A stretch of DNA of 64,000 nucleotides from Sphingomonadales bacterium Ga0077531 (lineage in GTDB: Bacteria; Pseudomonadota; Alphaproteobacteria; Sphingomonadales; Sphingomonadaceae). This document shows, piece by piece, positions 17,119-26,446 of the stretch. Every line of letters begins with the position of its first letter. Position 1 is the stretch's first letter. The stretch is from positions 211,256-275,255 of the forward strand of contig LNED01000022.1 in assembly GCA_001464915.1 (NCBI GenBank), read 5' to 3'. The position numbers and the translations under genes are program-made. The notes under the pieces are model-generated. The model was not told the DNA's origin. It worked only from the letters and a program-made list of their open reading frames with translations, and ran no database searches.

Positions 17119-18006
17119 CTATACCCGCTCCGCCAGAAATGCGGAAATCAGCGCCGCGACTTTGTCGGGCGCTTCTTCGTGGGCGAGGTGGCCGAGGCCT
17201 GCCAGCACCTCCAGCTGCGCGTTCGGCATCCACCCCTGCGCCTCACGCGCCCAGCTGAGCGGGATCGCCGGGTCGCTTTCGCCGTGGACCATCAGCACCG
17301 GGTTGGCGACGCTGCCCATCCGATCCCGTAGGCCGGGCAGATCCCAATTCGCCATCATCGCCAGCGCACCGCCTGCGTGGCCGGGGTGCTTCAGCAGCGT
17401 GCGGTAACAGGCCAGCCCCTCAGCACTGATGCGCGAGTGAGTGGAGCGCCACAGGAACCGCCCCGCGCCGCCGGTCAGATCGACCGTGCTGGCAAAGATG
17501 CGCGGCACCAGCGGGTTGATGAACAATGCCTTCGCCACCGCCGGGAAGATCTGCGCGAAGGGGCCGGGAAAGGGGCGCAATGCGGAATTGAGGCCGACAA
17601 TCGGCCCGGTGAACCCGTGGGCGAGGCCCAATTGCAGCGCCAGCGCCGCGCCTGCCGAATGGCCGATGATCGCGGCGGGGGTGATGTCGAGATGCTTGAG
17701 CAACCCCGCCACTTCACCCGCCATCGCGGGCAGGCCCATCGCATAGGCATTGTGGCCGGTGGTGAAGGCGTGGCGCGGCAGGTCGATGGCGATGACCTCG
17801 TTGCTCTTGGCCAGCAGCGGCATCAGATCGCGCCATGAATGCACCGATGCGCCGGTGCCGTGGAGCAGCAGTAGCGGAGGACCGTCCCTTTTGTTTTTTG
17901 GCGCCATCCGCTGAACATGCCAACGCGCGCCGCCAATCGTAATAAATTCGCTGGCATCGCGGTGCGGCCAGATCAGGCCTTCGCGGTTCCAATCAAGACT
18001 GCTCAT
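17119..18006 (-). CDS. bchO: Mg-chelatase-associated alpha/beta hydrolase BchO
   Basis: A 295-aa alpha/beta-hydrolase-fold protein found with bchI and bchD in purple phototrophs; its precise reaction in bacteriochlorophyll synthesis is unresolved. Motifs are LLLLHGTGASVHSWRDL near 45 (oxyanion loop), the nucleophile elbow IIGHSAGAALALQL near 113, and a C-terminal His in LAGLGHLAHEEAP. The start overlaps the bchD stop by four bases. Confidence 0.92.
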   Translation of the reverse strand: MSSLDWNREGLIWPHRDASEFITIGGARWHVQRMAPKNKRDGPPLLLLHGTGASVHSWRDLMPLLAKSNEVIAIDLPRHAFTTGHNAYAMGLPAMAGEVAGLLKHLDITPAAIIGHSAGAALALQLGLAHGFTGPIVGLNSALRPFPGPFAQIFPAVAKALFINPLVPRIFASTVDLTGGAGRFLWRSTHSRISAEGLACYRTLLKHPGHAGGALAMMANWDLPGLRDRMGSVANPVLMVHGESDPAIPLSWAREAQGWMPNAQLEVLAGLGHLAHEEAPDKVAALISAFLAERV

Positions 18007-19694
18007 GCCGCCTTGCCGATCGGTTGGACGGCGTTGATCGCTGCCTGGATCATCCGCGCATCGGCGCGCGGTAGCGCGAGGTAGCGTCCGCCCATCGCGC
18101 GGGCCAATTCTGCGCCTTCGGGGCCGGGTCGGGCGGAGATGTCGACCACCAGCGAATCGATCCCGCGCGCCATGATCGCCCGCGCGGCGGCTTCGGTATC
18201 GAGCTTGGCTTGCGGCCGGCCGGGGGAGCCATCGGCGGCGATATTGGCGCGGCCATCGGTCAGGATAACCAGCGCCGCGCTGCGCCCGCGTGCAATCACC
18301 GCTTCGGCCACTTCACGCGCGGCGTTGAGGCCCAATGCAAGCGGAGTGCCGCCGCCGCCAGGGAGTTCTGCCAGCGCCCGCCGCGCGCGGGTGAGCGAGC
18401 GGGTGGGGGGCAGCAGCAATTCGGCGCTCGACCCACGAAACGCGACCAGCGCGACTTCGGAACGAGTGACGTAAGCCTGCCCCAGCATCAATTCGACCGC
18501 GCCCTTGGCCTCGGCGAGGCGTGCTGCTGCGGCCGAACCCGAGGCGTCGACGGCAAAAATCGTGACCCGCGCGGCGCGTTCTTCAAAGCGGCGGATACGC
18601 AGGTCTTCTTTGCGCATCAGGATCGCCGCGTCGTTGCCCGCGCCTGCTTCTCGCCGCCGCACTGCTTGCCACGGCACGGCGGCGCGCAGGCTGTCGATCA
18701 GTGCCAGCTTGGCCCCGCCGCGTGGCATTCCGGGACGCGCGCCCAATGGCTTGCCGCGCGTCGCCGCCTTGCGTTTCTGCCCGGTGCCGCTGCTGGATGA
18801 GCGGCGCGGCGCGTTGCCTTGGGCGAGTTGTGCGAGCAGGTCTGCCGGGATCGCGGCCTTGGCGGCTTCGACCAGAATATCACTGAGGTCGAGCTCTTGC
18901 TGCTGTTGCTCGCTGTCGGATTGCTCGTCCCGTTCGCCATCGGGGGGCGGGGGCGGCTGGTCTTCCGGCGGAGCGGCGTCCTCTTCCTGCGGCAATTGCG
19001 TGGCGCGCGGGGCGAGCACCAGCCGCACCGCGCCGGTCAGATCAGCCTTGGACGCCGCATCGCGGCCCGCCAGCGCGGCAAGCCCGCGCGCCGCTTCGCC
19101 AGCAAAGATCAGCGCCCTGAGCGAATCCACCCCCAGCGCGGCGGCGGTCGCAGCCAGCGCGCGAAGGGCGTCATCATCCAATGGCGCGACTGCCGCGAGT
19201 GTGCCTTTCGCTGCGTCCAATTCCACCGCGCGCCATTCGCGCGAATGGGTGAGCTCGCAGGCAAACGCGAGCCGCTCGGTCAGGCTGACCGGCGGGGCTT
19301 CGTCGGGCTCGGTGGCATCATCGAGTAGCACCAGCGCGGCGCGGTCATCATCGAGCGCCTGCACCAGCCGCCCGGCGATGCGCGTGTCCATCCGCTCCGC
19401 CATTCCGGCGAGCAACGCGCCGCCTGTGGCTTCATCGATCAGTCCGCGCTGCCGGATCGGACGGCCTGCGGAAAGGCTCGCGGCCAGATCAATTCCGCCG
19501 AGCAGGCGTTCGTCATCGACATGGCCGGGCAGGCGGCGCAGAGCGACGACTTCGCCCAAACCCGCCACCAAAGCATCGCGCGCCGGGCTTCCCCCGCGCA
19601 ACACCATGCCGCCGAATGTGCGCGGGGAGAGAGCAAACAGCCGCGCCGCCAGCACCGCGTCGTGCAGCGGGTCGGCGGCATCGGTAAGGCTCAT
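18003..19694 (-). CDS. bchD: Magnesium chelatase subunit D
   Basis: AAA+/VWA subunit of the ATP-dependent complex that inserts Mg into protoporphyrin IX with BchI and BchH. The 563-aa product has an N-terminal AAA-like part without a Walker A motif, a middle Pro/acid-rich linker (EEDAAPPEDQPPPPPDGERDEQSDSEQQQQ near 245), and a C-terminal integrin-I domain with MIDAS motif FAVDASGSAAAARL near 385. It overlaps bchI at its start and bchO at its end (ATGA at both). Confidence 0.95.
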   Translation of the reverse strand: MSLTDAADPLHDAVLAARLFALSPRTFGGMVLRGGSPARDALVAGLGEVVALRRLPGHVDDERLLGGIDLAASLSAGRPIRQRGLIDEATGGALLAGMAERMDTRIAGRLVQALDDDRAALVLLDDATEPDEAPPVSLTERLAFACELTHSREWRAVELDAAKGTLAAVAPLDDDALRALAATAAALGVDSLRALIFAGEAARGLAALAGRDAASKADLTGAVRLVLAPRATQLPQEEDAAPPEDQPPPPPDGERDEQSDSEQQQQELDLSDILVEAAKAAIPADLLAQLAQGNAPRRSSSSGTGQKRKAATRGKPLGARPGMPRGGAKLALIDSLRAAVPWQAVRRREAGAGNDAAILMRKEDLRIRRFEERAARVTIFAVDASGSAAAARLAEAKGAVELMLGQAYVTRSEVALVAFRGSSAELLLPPTRSLTRARRALAELPGGGGTPLALGLNAAREVAEAVIARGRSAALVILTDGRANIAADGSPGRPQAKLDTEAAARAIMARGIDSLVVDISARPGPEGAELARAMGGRYLALPRADARMIQAAINAVQPIGKAA

Positions 19695-20692
19695 CCGAAC
19701 AGTTCGCCCATCGCGCGGGTGATCCGCACGGTTGAGCCGGTTTCATCGAGCACATCGCGCCGCAGCCGGTGCCGCAGCGCCGAGGGGGCAATCGCGATCA
19801 GATGCTTGCGCGTGACCGACTTCGCGCCGTCCAGCGCAGCCAAGGCGCGCGCCGCTCGCATCAGCGTGAGTTCACCGCGCAGCCCGTCTGCACCCACCGC
19901 AAGGCACAGCTCGGCGGCATCGCGCAGCACATCATCGCCCGCCTCAAGCTTTGGCAAACGCGCCTTGCCCTTGGCGACGCGCTTGAGGATTTTCTCATCT
20001 TCCCCCGCCCAGCGCGCGGCGAAACTTTCGGGGTCACGCTCATTCTCGGCCACCAGCCGCATGATCGCGATCCGCACTTCGATGTCCTTGGGGCTGCGCA
20101 CTTCGACCGACAGGCCGAAACGGTCGAGCAATTGCGGGCGCAATTCGCCCTCTTCTGGGTTGCCGCTGCCGATCAGCACGAATTTGGCCGGATGGCGCAC
20201 CGATAGCCCCTCGCGCTCGACCACGTTTTCGCCCGAGGCTGCCACGTCCAGCAGCAGATCGACCAAGTGATCTTCGAGCAGGTTGATCTCGTCGATGTAA
20301 AGGAACCCGCGATGCGCTTTCGCCAGCAGGCCGGGTTCAAACGCCTTTTCGCCCGACCGCAGCGCGCGTTCCAAGTCGAGGCTGCCGATCACGCGGTCTT
20401 CGGTCGCGCCCAATGGCAGGTCGACGAAGGGCACCGCGCGGCTTTTCATTTTCCCCGTGCCGCACACGCCGGGATAGCGCGCCTGATCCTGCGTGGAGCA
20501 GCCGTAAAGGCACCCGTCTGCTGCCATGATCGGCGGGAGCAATCCGGCCAACGCGCGCGCGGCGGTGGATTTGCCCGTTCCCCGGTCGCCAAACACCATC
20601 ACCCCGCCAATGCTGGGGTCGACCGCTGCAATCAGCAGGGCCAGTTTCATCTCGTCCTGACCGACGATCGCGGAAAATGGGAAGCGTGCCAT
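19691..20692 (-). CDS. bchI: Magnesium chelatase ATPase subunit I
   Basis: AAA+ ATPase of Mg-chelatase. The 333-aa product has Walker A GDRGTGKSTAARAL near residue 36, the family insert with CSTQDQARYPGVCGTGKMKSR, Walker B GFLYIDEINLLEDHLVDLLLDVAASGENVVEREG near 148, and sensor 1 FVLIGSGNPEEGELRPQLLDRFG near 181. It is the first gene of bchI-bchD-bchO. No TGT-N12-ACA operator was seen in the 96 bases upstream. Confidence 0.96.
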   Translation of the reverse strand: MARFPFSAIVGQDEMKLALLIAAVDPSIGGVMVFGDRGTGKSTAARALAGLLPPIMAADGCLYGCSTQDQARYPGVCGTGKMKSRAVPFVDLPLGATEDRVIGSLDLERALRSGEKAFEPGLLAKAHRGFLYIDEINLLEDHLVDLLLDVAASGENVVEREGLSVRHPAKFVLIGSGNPEEGELRPQLLDRFGLSVEVRSPKDIEVRIAIMRLVAENERDPESFAARWAGEDEKILKRVAKGKARLPKLEAGDDVLRDAAELCLAVGADGLRGELTLMRAARALAALDGAKSVTRKHLIAIAPSALRHRLRRDVLDETGSTVRITRAMGELFG

Positions 20693-20788
20693 AGGGGTGG
20701 CCTTGTGGACGTTCCAGCGGCGGCGGACAAGCCCCGAACAGGCCCAACTGACAGGCTGGCTGGACAGTTTTCTGCGGGAAAAACGCCG

Positions 20789-22492
20789 CTATCGCTTCCC
20801 CAGCCGGTTCAGCACCAGCACGGGCAGCAGCCCGGCGGCCAGCAGGATCAGCGCGGGGATCGACGCTTCGACCAGCCGTTCGTCACTCGCCAGCCGATAG
20901 GTGCGGGTCGCCAGCGTTTCGAGGTTGAAGGGTCGCAGGATCAACGTCGCGGGCAGTTCGCGCAGGGTATCGATGAACACCAGCGCGGCGGCTCCCGCAA
21001 GGCTCGGCGCGAGCAGAGGGGCGTAAATGCGCGCCAGTACCCGCGATGGCGATGCGCCAAGGCTGCGCGCGGCGGCATCGAGGCCGGGGGGCATGCGCGA
21101 GAGGCCCCCACTCACAGTGTTGTACGCCACGGTCAGGAACCGCACGCTTAGCGCATAGATCAGGATCGCGCCGGTGCCCGTCAGCATCAATCCGCCGCCC
21201 CAACCGAAGGTGTCGCGCGCGAACCGCGTGATGCTTTGATCAAATGCTCCCAATGGCGCCAGCAGACCGACTGCGAGCAAGGCTCCCGGCAACGCGTAAC
21301 CGAGCGTTGCCAGTCGGATCGCGCCATTGGTCAGCCGCGAGCCTGACCGTGCGCGGGCGAAAGCCAGCAGCAGCGCGGCAACCAGACACAGGCTCGCCGC
21401 CGCCAGCCCCAGCCACAGGCTGCCCTGCGCATAAGTCGCCAACTCGCCCGCCGCAGATTGCGCCGCATCGGTGAGTGCGAGGGTGCCGAGATAGGCAACC
21501 GGCACCACAAACCCCAGCAGCACCGGTGTCAGGCAGGCAAGCAGCGCCAGCGCCTTGCCCAAGGGGGACAGTGCCACCAGCGGCTCGCCAGTGTGGCGCG
21601 CGGCCAGCCCATCGCGGCTGTCGGTCCGCCCGCGCCGGGTTGCGGCTTCCAGTGCCACCAGCGCGATCACGAACAGCAGCATTACTGCGGCCAGCTTGAG
21701 TGCCGCAGCCTTGTCGCCCGCCGCCAGCCAGCTGCGGAAAATGCCGGTGCTGAAGGTGGGGATGGCGAAATATTCCGCCACGCCAAAGTCGGCGAGCACT
21801 TCCATCAACACCAGCGCCAGCCCGCCTGCAATGGCGGGGCGCGCAGCGGGCAGAGCGACGCGCCAGAAGGCAGTGCGGGGCGATGCGCCAAGGCTGCGTG
21901 CGGCGCGGAACTGGGTTTGGCTTTGGGTCGCGAACGCCGTGCGGGCGAGCAGGTAGACGTAAGGGTAGAGCACAAGGCCAAGCACCAACGCCCCGCCGCC
22001 CAGTGATCGGATGTCGGGCAGAGCATAATCGTCCGCTGCCCATCCGGTTGCGGCGCGCAGCGCGCTTTGCACCGGCCCGGCGAAATCCAGCATGTCGGCA
22101 TAGATATAGGCCGCGATATAGGCGGGCACGGCAAGCGGCAGCACCAACGCCCAGCCCAGCACGCGGCGTCCCGGAAAGGCGGTCGCCGCGACCAACCACG
22201 CGCAGCCGGTGCCGGTAATCGCGGCGAACCCGCCCGCCAGCAGCATCAGCAGTGCGGTGTTGGCGATATAGGTCGGCAGCACCGTCGCTGCGAGATCGGC
22301 GATGGTCTCTCCGCCCCCCGCCAACGAAGACCACGCAATCGCGGCGATCGGCAGCCCCGCCAGCGCCGCAATCGCCAGCGCAGCGGGAGCCCAACCGGCG
22401 CTCCAACCACCTGTGCTTGCCTCTGCCCGTGCAAATTGCCTAAGGCGGCTCACCGGGAACCCCCAGCGATGATGACGGGCAGGATCAGCCAT
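20789..22492 (-). CDS. fbpB: Ferric iron ABC transporter permease (FbpB/SfuB type)
   Basis: A 567-aa inner-membrane permease made of two fused BPD_transp_1 halves, as is usual for FbpB/SfuB. The coupling EAA loops are EVLADFGVAEYFAIPTFSTGIF near 232 and DTLRELPATLILRPF near 522, with about twelve hydrophobic segments. The ATG at 22492 shares a base with the divergent fbpC start; GTG at 22453 with a G-rich site upstream is an alternative. It reads towards bchI with a 96-base gap, opposite to its partner genes fbpC and fbpA. Confidence 0.85.
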   Translation of the reverse strand: MADPARHHRWGFPVSRLRQFARAEASTGGWSAGWAPAALAIAALAGLPIAAIAWSSLAGGGETIADLAATVLPTYIANTALLMLLAGGFAAITGTGCAWLVAATAFPGRRVLGWALVLPLAVPAYIAAYIYADMLDFAGPVQSALRAATGWAADDYALPDIRSLGGGALVLGLVLYPYVYLLARTAFATQSQTQFRAARSLGASPRTAFWRVALPAARPAIAGGLALVLMEVLADFGVAEYFAIPTFSTGIFRSWLAAGDKAAALKLAAVMLLFVIALVALEAATRRGRTDSRDGLAARHTGEPLVALSPLGKALALLACLTPVLLGFVVPVAYLGTLALTDAAQSAAGELATYAQGSLWLGLAAASLCLVAALLLAFARARSGSRLTNGAIRLATLGYALPGALLAVGLLAPLGAFDQSITRFARDTFGWGGGLMLTGTGAILIYALSVRFLTVAYNTVSGGLSRMPPGLDAAARSLGASPSRVLARIYAPLLAPSLAGAAALVFIDTLRELPATLILRPFNLETLATRTYRLASDERLVEASIPALILLAAGLLPVLVLNRLGKR

Positions 22493-23523
22493 TGAGCCTT
22501 GAGTTTCGACATATTGCCCATGCTTACGGTCAGGTGCGGGCGCTGGTGGACATCAGTTTCGCCGCGCCGACGGGAGAGATTACCTGCCTGCTTGGCGCGT
22601 CGGGTTGCGGGAAGTCAACGCTTTTGGGGTTGGCGGCGGGCTTGCTGACAGTTCAGCAGGGCAGCATCGTGCTGGATGGAGAGACGCTCGCCGATGAGCG
22701 CCGCAGCCCTCCGCCCGAAGCCCGTCCGGTGGGTCTGGTGTTTCAGGATGGCGCGCTGTTCCCGCACATGACCATTGCCGCCAACGTCGCCTTTGGTTTG
22801 CCAAAGAGCCGGCGCGGTGAGGCGGAAAGCTGGCTCGCCAAGGTTGGGCTGGACGGCATGTGCGCACGCTATCCGCATGAATTGTCGGGCGGACAGCAGC
22901 AACGCGCCGCGCTCGCCCGCGCAATGGCGCCGGGGCCGCGCGTGTTGTTGATGGATGAACCCTTCGCCAGCGTCGATATCGTACTGCGCCGCAAGCTGCG
23001 CCGCGATTGCCGCATCCTGCTGCGCGAAGCGGGCGCAACCGTTGTGCTGGTAACGCATGATCCGGCCGAGGCGCTGGATATTGCCGACCGGATCGCAGTG
23101 ATGGAGGCGGGGCGGATCGTGCAATTCGGCACCCCGCACGATCTTCATCATTCGCCGCAGACGGCCGCCGTCGGCGCGATTTTCAGCGGGGCGCAGGTGA
23201 TCGCGGGCAAGTTCACGGGTGAAGGGTTGGATACCCCGTTCGGTTTGTGGCCGCTCGCCAGCCTGATTGGCGATTTGCCCGATGCAGCCCCCCAATCACA
23301 GCCGTTCGATCTGCTGGTGCAGGCCGATCGGCTGGTACCGGTGGCCGATGTGCGCGGGTGCATGGTTCGCGATGTGCACCCGCTTGGGCCGCGCAGCCGG
23401 GTGCTGCTTCAGGGGAACGAGGGCGCAACGATCACGGTTGAAACGGCGGTGCCGGTCGATCCCGCACGGCGTTACAGCGTCATGCCGGATCCCGAAAGCG
23501 TGCGGGCTTTCGCGCGCAGTTAG
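22492..23523 (+). CDS. fbpC: Ferric iron ABC transporter ATP-binding protein
   Basis: A 343-aa ABC ATPase: Walker A LLGASGCGKSTLLGLAAG near 33, signature LSGGQQQRAALARAM near 130, Walker B VLLMDEPFASVD near 153, and H-loop VLVTHDPAEALDIADR near 184, plus a C-terminal TOBE-like domain. The start is TTG at 22492 with AGGA seven bases upstream; no ATG is available nearby. It is divergent from the permease and precedes the binding protein gene by 64 bases. Confidence 0.87.
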   Translation: MSLEFRHIAHAYGQVRALVDISFAAPTGEITCLLGASGCGKSTLLGLAAGLLTVQQGSIVLDGETLADERRSPPPEARPVGLVFQDGALFPHMTIAANVAFGLPKSRRGEAESWLAKVGLDGMCARYPHELSGGQQQRAALARAMAPGPRVLLMDEPFASVDIVLRRKLRRDCRILLREAGATVVLVTHDPAEALDIADRIAVMEAGRIVQFGTPHDLHHSPQTAAVGAIFSGAQVIAGKFTGEGLDTPFGLWPLASLIGDLPDAAPQSQPFDLLVQADRLVPVADVRGCMVRDVHPLGPRSRVLLQGNEGATITVETAVPVDPARRYSVMPDPESVRAFARS

Positions 23524-23546
23524 CGCTTGCGCAGGTCGAGATTATA

Positions 23547-23563
23547 TTGCAAGTCATTCGCAA
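23547..23563 (+). promoter_or_regulatory. Fur/Mur-like operator upstream of fbpA
   Basis: TTGCAAGTCATTCGCAA is a near-palindrome resembling the TGCAAAT-type boxes bound by alphaproteobacterial Fur and Mur proteins. It lies 25 bases before the fbpA ATG. It suggests that the binding protein has its own iron-repressed promoter. Confidence 0.55.
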
Positions 23564-23587
23564 CTTGTAACAGAAAGCCTCTCTCTG

Positions 23588-24631
23588 ATGAAGAATCTGC
23601 TGCTCTCCGCCTTTGCTTGCGTCAGCATTGCCGCGCTGTCTGCCTGCGCCGAAACTGACGACGCCGCGCCGGTTGGCGATAATGGCGAAGTGAACCTCTA
23701 TTCCTCGCGCCACTACGATACCGATCTGGCGTTGTACGAGGATTTCACCAAGCAAACCGGGATCAAGGTCAACCGGATCGAAGCTGATGCCGATGCGCTG
23801 ATCGAACGCATCCAGTCCGAAGGCGAATTCAGCCCCGCCGATATCCTGATCACGGTCGATGCCGGACGGTTGTGGCGCGCCGAAGAAGCGGGCGTGCTTG
23901 CCCCGACCGAATCCGCGATCCTGAAAGAACGCATCCCCGCGCACCTGCGCCACCCCGAAGGGCTATGGTTCGGCCTGTCGACCCGCGCGCGGATCATCAT
24001 TTACAACAAGGCAGCGGGCGCGCCCGCAGGCCTCGCCAACTACGCTGATCTGGCGAACCCGGCGTTCAAGGGCGACATCTGCGTGCGCTCGTCCTCGAAC
24101 ATCTACAACATCTCGCTGCTGTCGAGCATTGTTGCCCACAACGGCGCGACTGAGGCGGAAGGCTGGGCCAAGGGCGTGGTCGCCAACTTCAAACAGGCAC
24201 CGCAGGGCAATGACACCTCGATGATCGAAGCGGTCGCCGCCGGGCAGTGCCGCATCTCGGTGGTCAACACCTATTACCTTGCGCGCTATGCCGGCGGCGA
24301 TGCCAAGGAACAGGCGATCTTCGATGCGGTCGGCGTGATCTTCCCCGATCAGAACGGAAACGGCACGCACGTGAACATCAGCGGCGCAGGCGTGGTCAAG
24401 ACCGCGCCCAACCGCGAAAACGCGGTGAAGTTCCTCGAATACCTCACTTCGGAAAGCGCGCAGCGGTATCTTGCCGATGGCAATAACGAGTATCCGGCAG
24501 TGGTGGGTTTGAAGGCCAATTCGGCGGTCGAAAAGCTCGGCGCGTTCAAGGCCGATACGCTCAACGCCGCTGAAATCGGGCGCAATCAGGCCGAGGCGGT
24601 AAAGATTTTCGACCGCGCCGGCTGGAACTAA
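23588..24631 (+). CDS. fbpA: Ferric iron-binding lipoprotein FbpA
   Basis: A 347-aa solute-binding protein: the signal MKNLLLSAFACVSIAALSAC has a lipobox, then EVNLYSSRHYDTDLALYEDFTKQTGIKVNRIE. The typical FbpA tyrosine pair for Fe(III) is at VVNTYYLARY (about 232), and GLWFGLSTRARIIIYNK is also conserved. The track ORF begins far upstream inside fbpC; ATG 23588 starts the signal peptide. It delivers Fe3+ to FbpB/FbpC. Iron supply suits the haem, Fe-S and bacteriochlorophyll load of a phototroph. Confidence 0.9.
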   Translation: MKNLLLSAFACVSIAALSACAETDDAAPVGDNGEVNLYSSRHYDTDLALYEDFTKQTGIKVNRIEADADALIERIQSEGEFSPADILITVDAGRLWRAEEAGVLAPTESAILKERIPAHLRHPEGLWFGLSTRARIIIYNKAAGAPAGLANYADLANPAFKGDICVRSSSNIYNISLLSSIVAHNGATEAEGWAKGVVANFKQAPQGNDTSMIEAVAAGQCRISVVNTYYLARYAGGDAKEQAIFDAVGVIFPDQNGNGTHVNISGAGVVKTAPNRENAVKFLEYLTSESAQRYLADGNNEYPAVVGLKANSAVEKLGAFKADTLNAAEIGRNQAEAVKIFDRAGWN

Positions 24632-24656
24632 TCGGGACGGGTTATCGGGGGGCGGG

Positions 24657-24680
24657 GCGGGCTGCATCAAGGCCCGCTTT
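24657..24680 (+). terminator. Terminator hairpin after fbpA
   Basis: GCGGGC and GCCCGC are exact complements around a nine-base loop, followed by TTT. It lies 26 bases after the fbpA stop and before fpr. Confidence 0.6.
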
Positions 24681-24787
24681 CACCCCTTAACACTAAACTG
24701 TCTTGAAGGGGGCGCGGGCTTAGTCCATTTGCGCCCCCATTCTGCCGCTCGCTCTGGGCGGCACAGACTTTTGCACCCGAGGCCATT

Positions 24788-25603
24788 TTGAACCAGCCCA
24801 TTATCGACCGCGACCAGTTCACCGAAAGCGCGGCGCTCTCTGTTGAGACGATCACCTATGTCCACCATTGGTGCGAGGGGCTGTTCACGCTGAAGATGAC
24901 CCGCCCGCCAAGCTTCCGCTTCCGCTCGGGTGAGTTCGTGATGATTGGGCTGCCGGGTGATAACGGAAAGCCGCTGCTGCGCGCCTATTCGGTTGCTTCG
25001 CCGAGCTATGACGAGGAATTGGAGTTCCTCTCGATCAAGGTGCAGGACGGCCCGTTGACCTCGCGGTTGCAGCACATCAAGGTCGGCGATCCGATCTACC
25101 TCGGCAAAAAGCCGACTGGCACGCTCGTCACCGACGCGTTGTTGCCGGGCAAGCGGCTGTTCATGCTGTCGACCGGCACCGGCCTTGCGCCATTCCTGAG
25201 CCTGGTGCGCGATCCTGACGTCTACCAGATGTTCGAGGAAGTGATCGTGGTGCACTCGGTGCGCAACGTGAACGAGCTGGCCTACCGTGAGCTGTTAGAA
25301 AGCAAGCTCGAAGGCGACCCGCTGCTCGAAGACGAAGACCGTGCCAAGATGATCTACGTCCCCACCGTGACCCGCGAGCCGTTCCGCACGCAGGGCCGGA
25401 TTCAGGCGCTGATCGACGATGGCCGGCTATTCGAACAGAGCAAGGGCCCGCAGCGGTTCGTGCCCGATGAAGACCGCGTGATGCTGTGCGGATCAATGGC
25501 GATGATCAAGGATCACGCCGCCGATCTGGAACGGCGCGGGTTTGAGGAAGGCGCGAACAACAAGCCGGGGCAGTTCGTGATCGAACGCGCGTTTGTGGGC
25601 TAA
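24788..25603 (+). CDS. fpr: Ferredoxin/flavodoxin-NADP reductase
   Basis: A 271-aa FAD enzyme of the bacterial Fpr type, moving electrons between NADPH and ferredoxin. The FAD-binding motif is RAYSVASPSY near 60, the NADP-binding motif LFMLSTGTGLAPFLSLVRDP near 119, and the C-terminal VMLCGSMAMIKD near 235 is also typical. The start is TTG at 24788 with GAGG six bases upstream. Monocistronic by spacing. Confidence 0.9.
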   Translation: MNQPIIDRDQFTESAALSVETITYVHHWCEGLFTLKMTRPPSFRFRSGEFVMIGLPGDNGKPLLRAYSVASPSYDEELEFLSIKVQDGPLTSRLQHIKVGDPIYLGKKPTGTLVTDALLPGKRLFMLSTGTGLAPFLSLVRDPDVYQMFEEVIVVHSVRNVNELAYRELLESKLEGDPLLEDEDRAKMIYVPTVTREPFRTQGRIQALIDDGRLFEQSKGPQRFVPDEDRVMLCGSMAMIKDHAADLERRGFEEGANNKPGQFVIERAFVG

Positions 25604-25610
25604 TCCCTAA

Positions 25611-25708
25611 CGTCGTCCCGGACTTGATCCGGGGCCCCGCTGCCTTTTTTGCGCCCTTAGACCTGTGGGGCAGAAGAATCGGGATCCCTGGTCAAGCCCG
25701 GGACGACG
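25611..25708. repeat. Palindromic intergenic repeat element, copy type A
   Basis: The 98-base element begins CGTCGTCCCGG and ends CCGGGACGACG, so its termini are inverted repeats. It contains a nested CCCGGA-CTTGA-TCCGGG hairpin followed by GCCCCGCTGCCTTTTTT, which can act as the fpr terminator. Non-coding. Elements of this kind recur between genes in sphingomonad chromosomes. Confidence 0.65.
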
Positions 25709-25733
25709 TAGGTGGGTGGGTTGTCTTCTCCCT

Positions 25734-25839
25734 CGTCACCCCAGCGGTTGCGAAGCACAACCGAAGGTTGAACGCTGGGGCCCAGAGCGTCATAGAGCGG
25801 CCCTTGCCGAGCTAGGCCCCAGCTTCCGCTGGGATGACG
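25734..25839. repeat. Palindromic intergenic repeat element, copy type B
   Basis: The 106-base element starts CGTCACCCCAGCGG and ends CCGCTGGGATGACG, again with inverted termini but a different core from the preceding element. The two sit 25 bases apart, between fpr and a convergent membrane-protein gene. Non-coding. Confidence 0.6.
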
Positions 25840-25874
25840 GTAGGTGGCTGAACATGGAGAGAACAAGCTTCGCG

Positions 25875-26252
25875 TCAGAGGCAGCCCGCCTCACGCACGA
25901 CTGCACTACTTTCGCTTATCGTCCCATCGATCGCCGTCCACGAAACGTCGATAATCTCATTGCAGGGCAGGCCTTGAATTCGGCGGCTAGCTCCGCTGGT
26001 GCCATCCAATTCAAAACCATTCTCGGAGAGCCAGCGCAGCAGTTCTGTCTCATTAGCTCCAGGGCTAAAGCGCTTTTGGAACGAAGGGTCGGGCGCTCCC
26101 CAATCCGCATCACGCAATAGTTCCGGTCGGCTCTCTGAGCTCGCAACAGCACTCGCGAATATGATATCTTTCCAAAATATCGCTGCAATGAACAATGCGG
26201 CGAAGGTCGCAAGCAAGAGCAATTTTGCAGGCGATCCAAGAATGCGGCTCAT
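25875..26252 (-). CDS. Small membrane-anchored protein, unknown function
   Basis: A 125-aa product with one N-terminal hydrophobic segment (LLLLATFAALFIAAIFW), then a hydrophilic domain containing ADWGAPDPSFQKRFSPGANETELLRWLSENGFELDG and two Cys (GLPCNEIIDV, REAGC). The ATG at 26252 is clear but the ribosome site is weak. Base composition is less GC-rich than in its neighbours. No family recognised. Confidence 0.55.
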   Translation of the reverse strand: MSRILGSPAKLLLLATFAALFIAAIFWKDIIFASAVASSESRPELLRDADWGAPDPSFQKRFSPGANETELLRWLSENGFELDGTSGASRRIQGLPCNEIIDVSWTAIDGTISESSAVVREAGCL

Positions 26253-26446
26253 TTTCAGGGCGTAGCTTGTTTGGTCGCAGGAGAAAAGTGGTCCTTAGCA
26301 GAGCCGAGACTCTCGGTAGCCAATAATGGCTCGCCGCCCATCCTCACCTCCACCCCCCCAATTGCATCTTTCCCGCTTGACCCCCGCCGTCGCGCGCTGT
26401 TCTATCGTGGCAAATCAAAACCAATTTGCCCGGAGAGACCCCCGCC

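Noticed and set aside
18505-19722. 405-aa plus-strand Ser/Ala-rich ORF opposite bchD
   Set aside because: Antisense shadow; low complexity and no start context.
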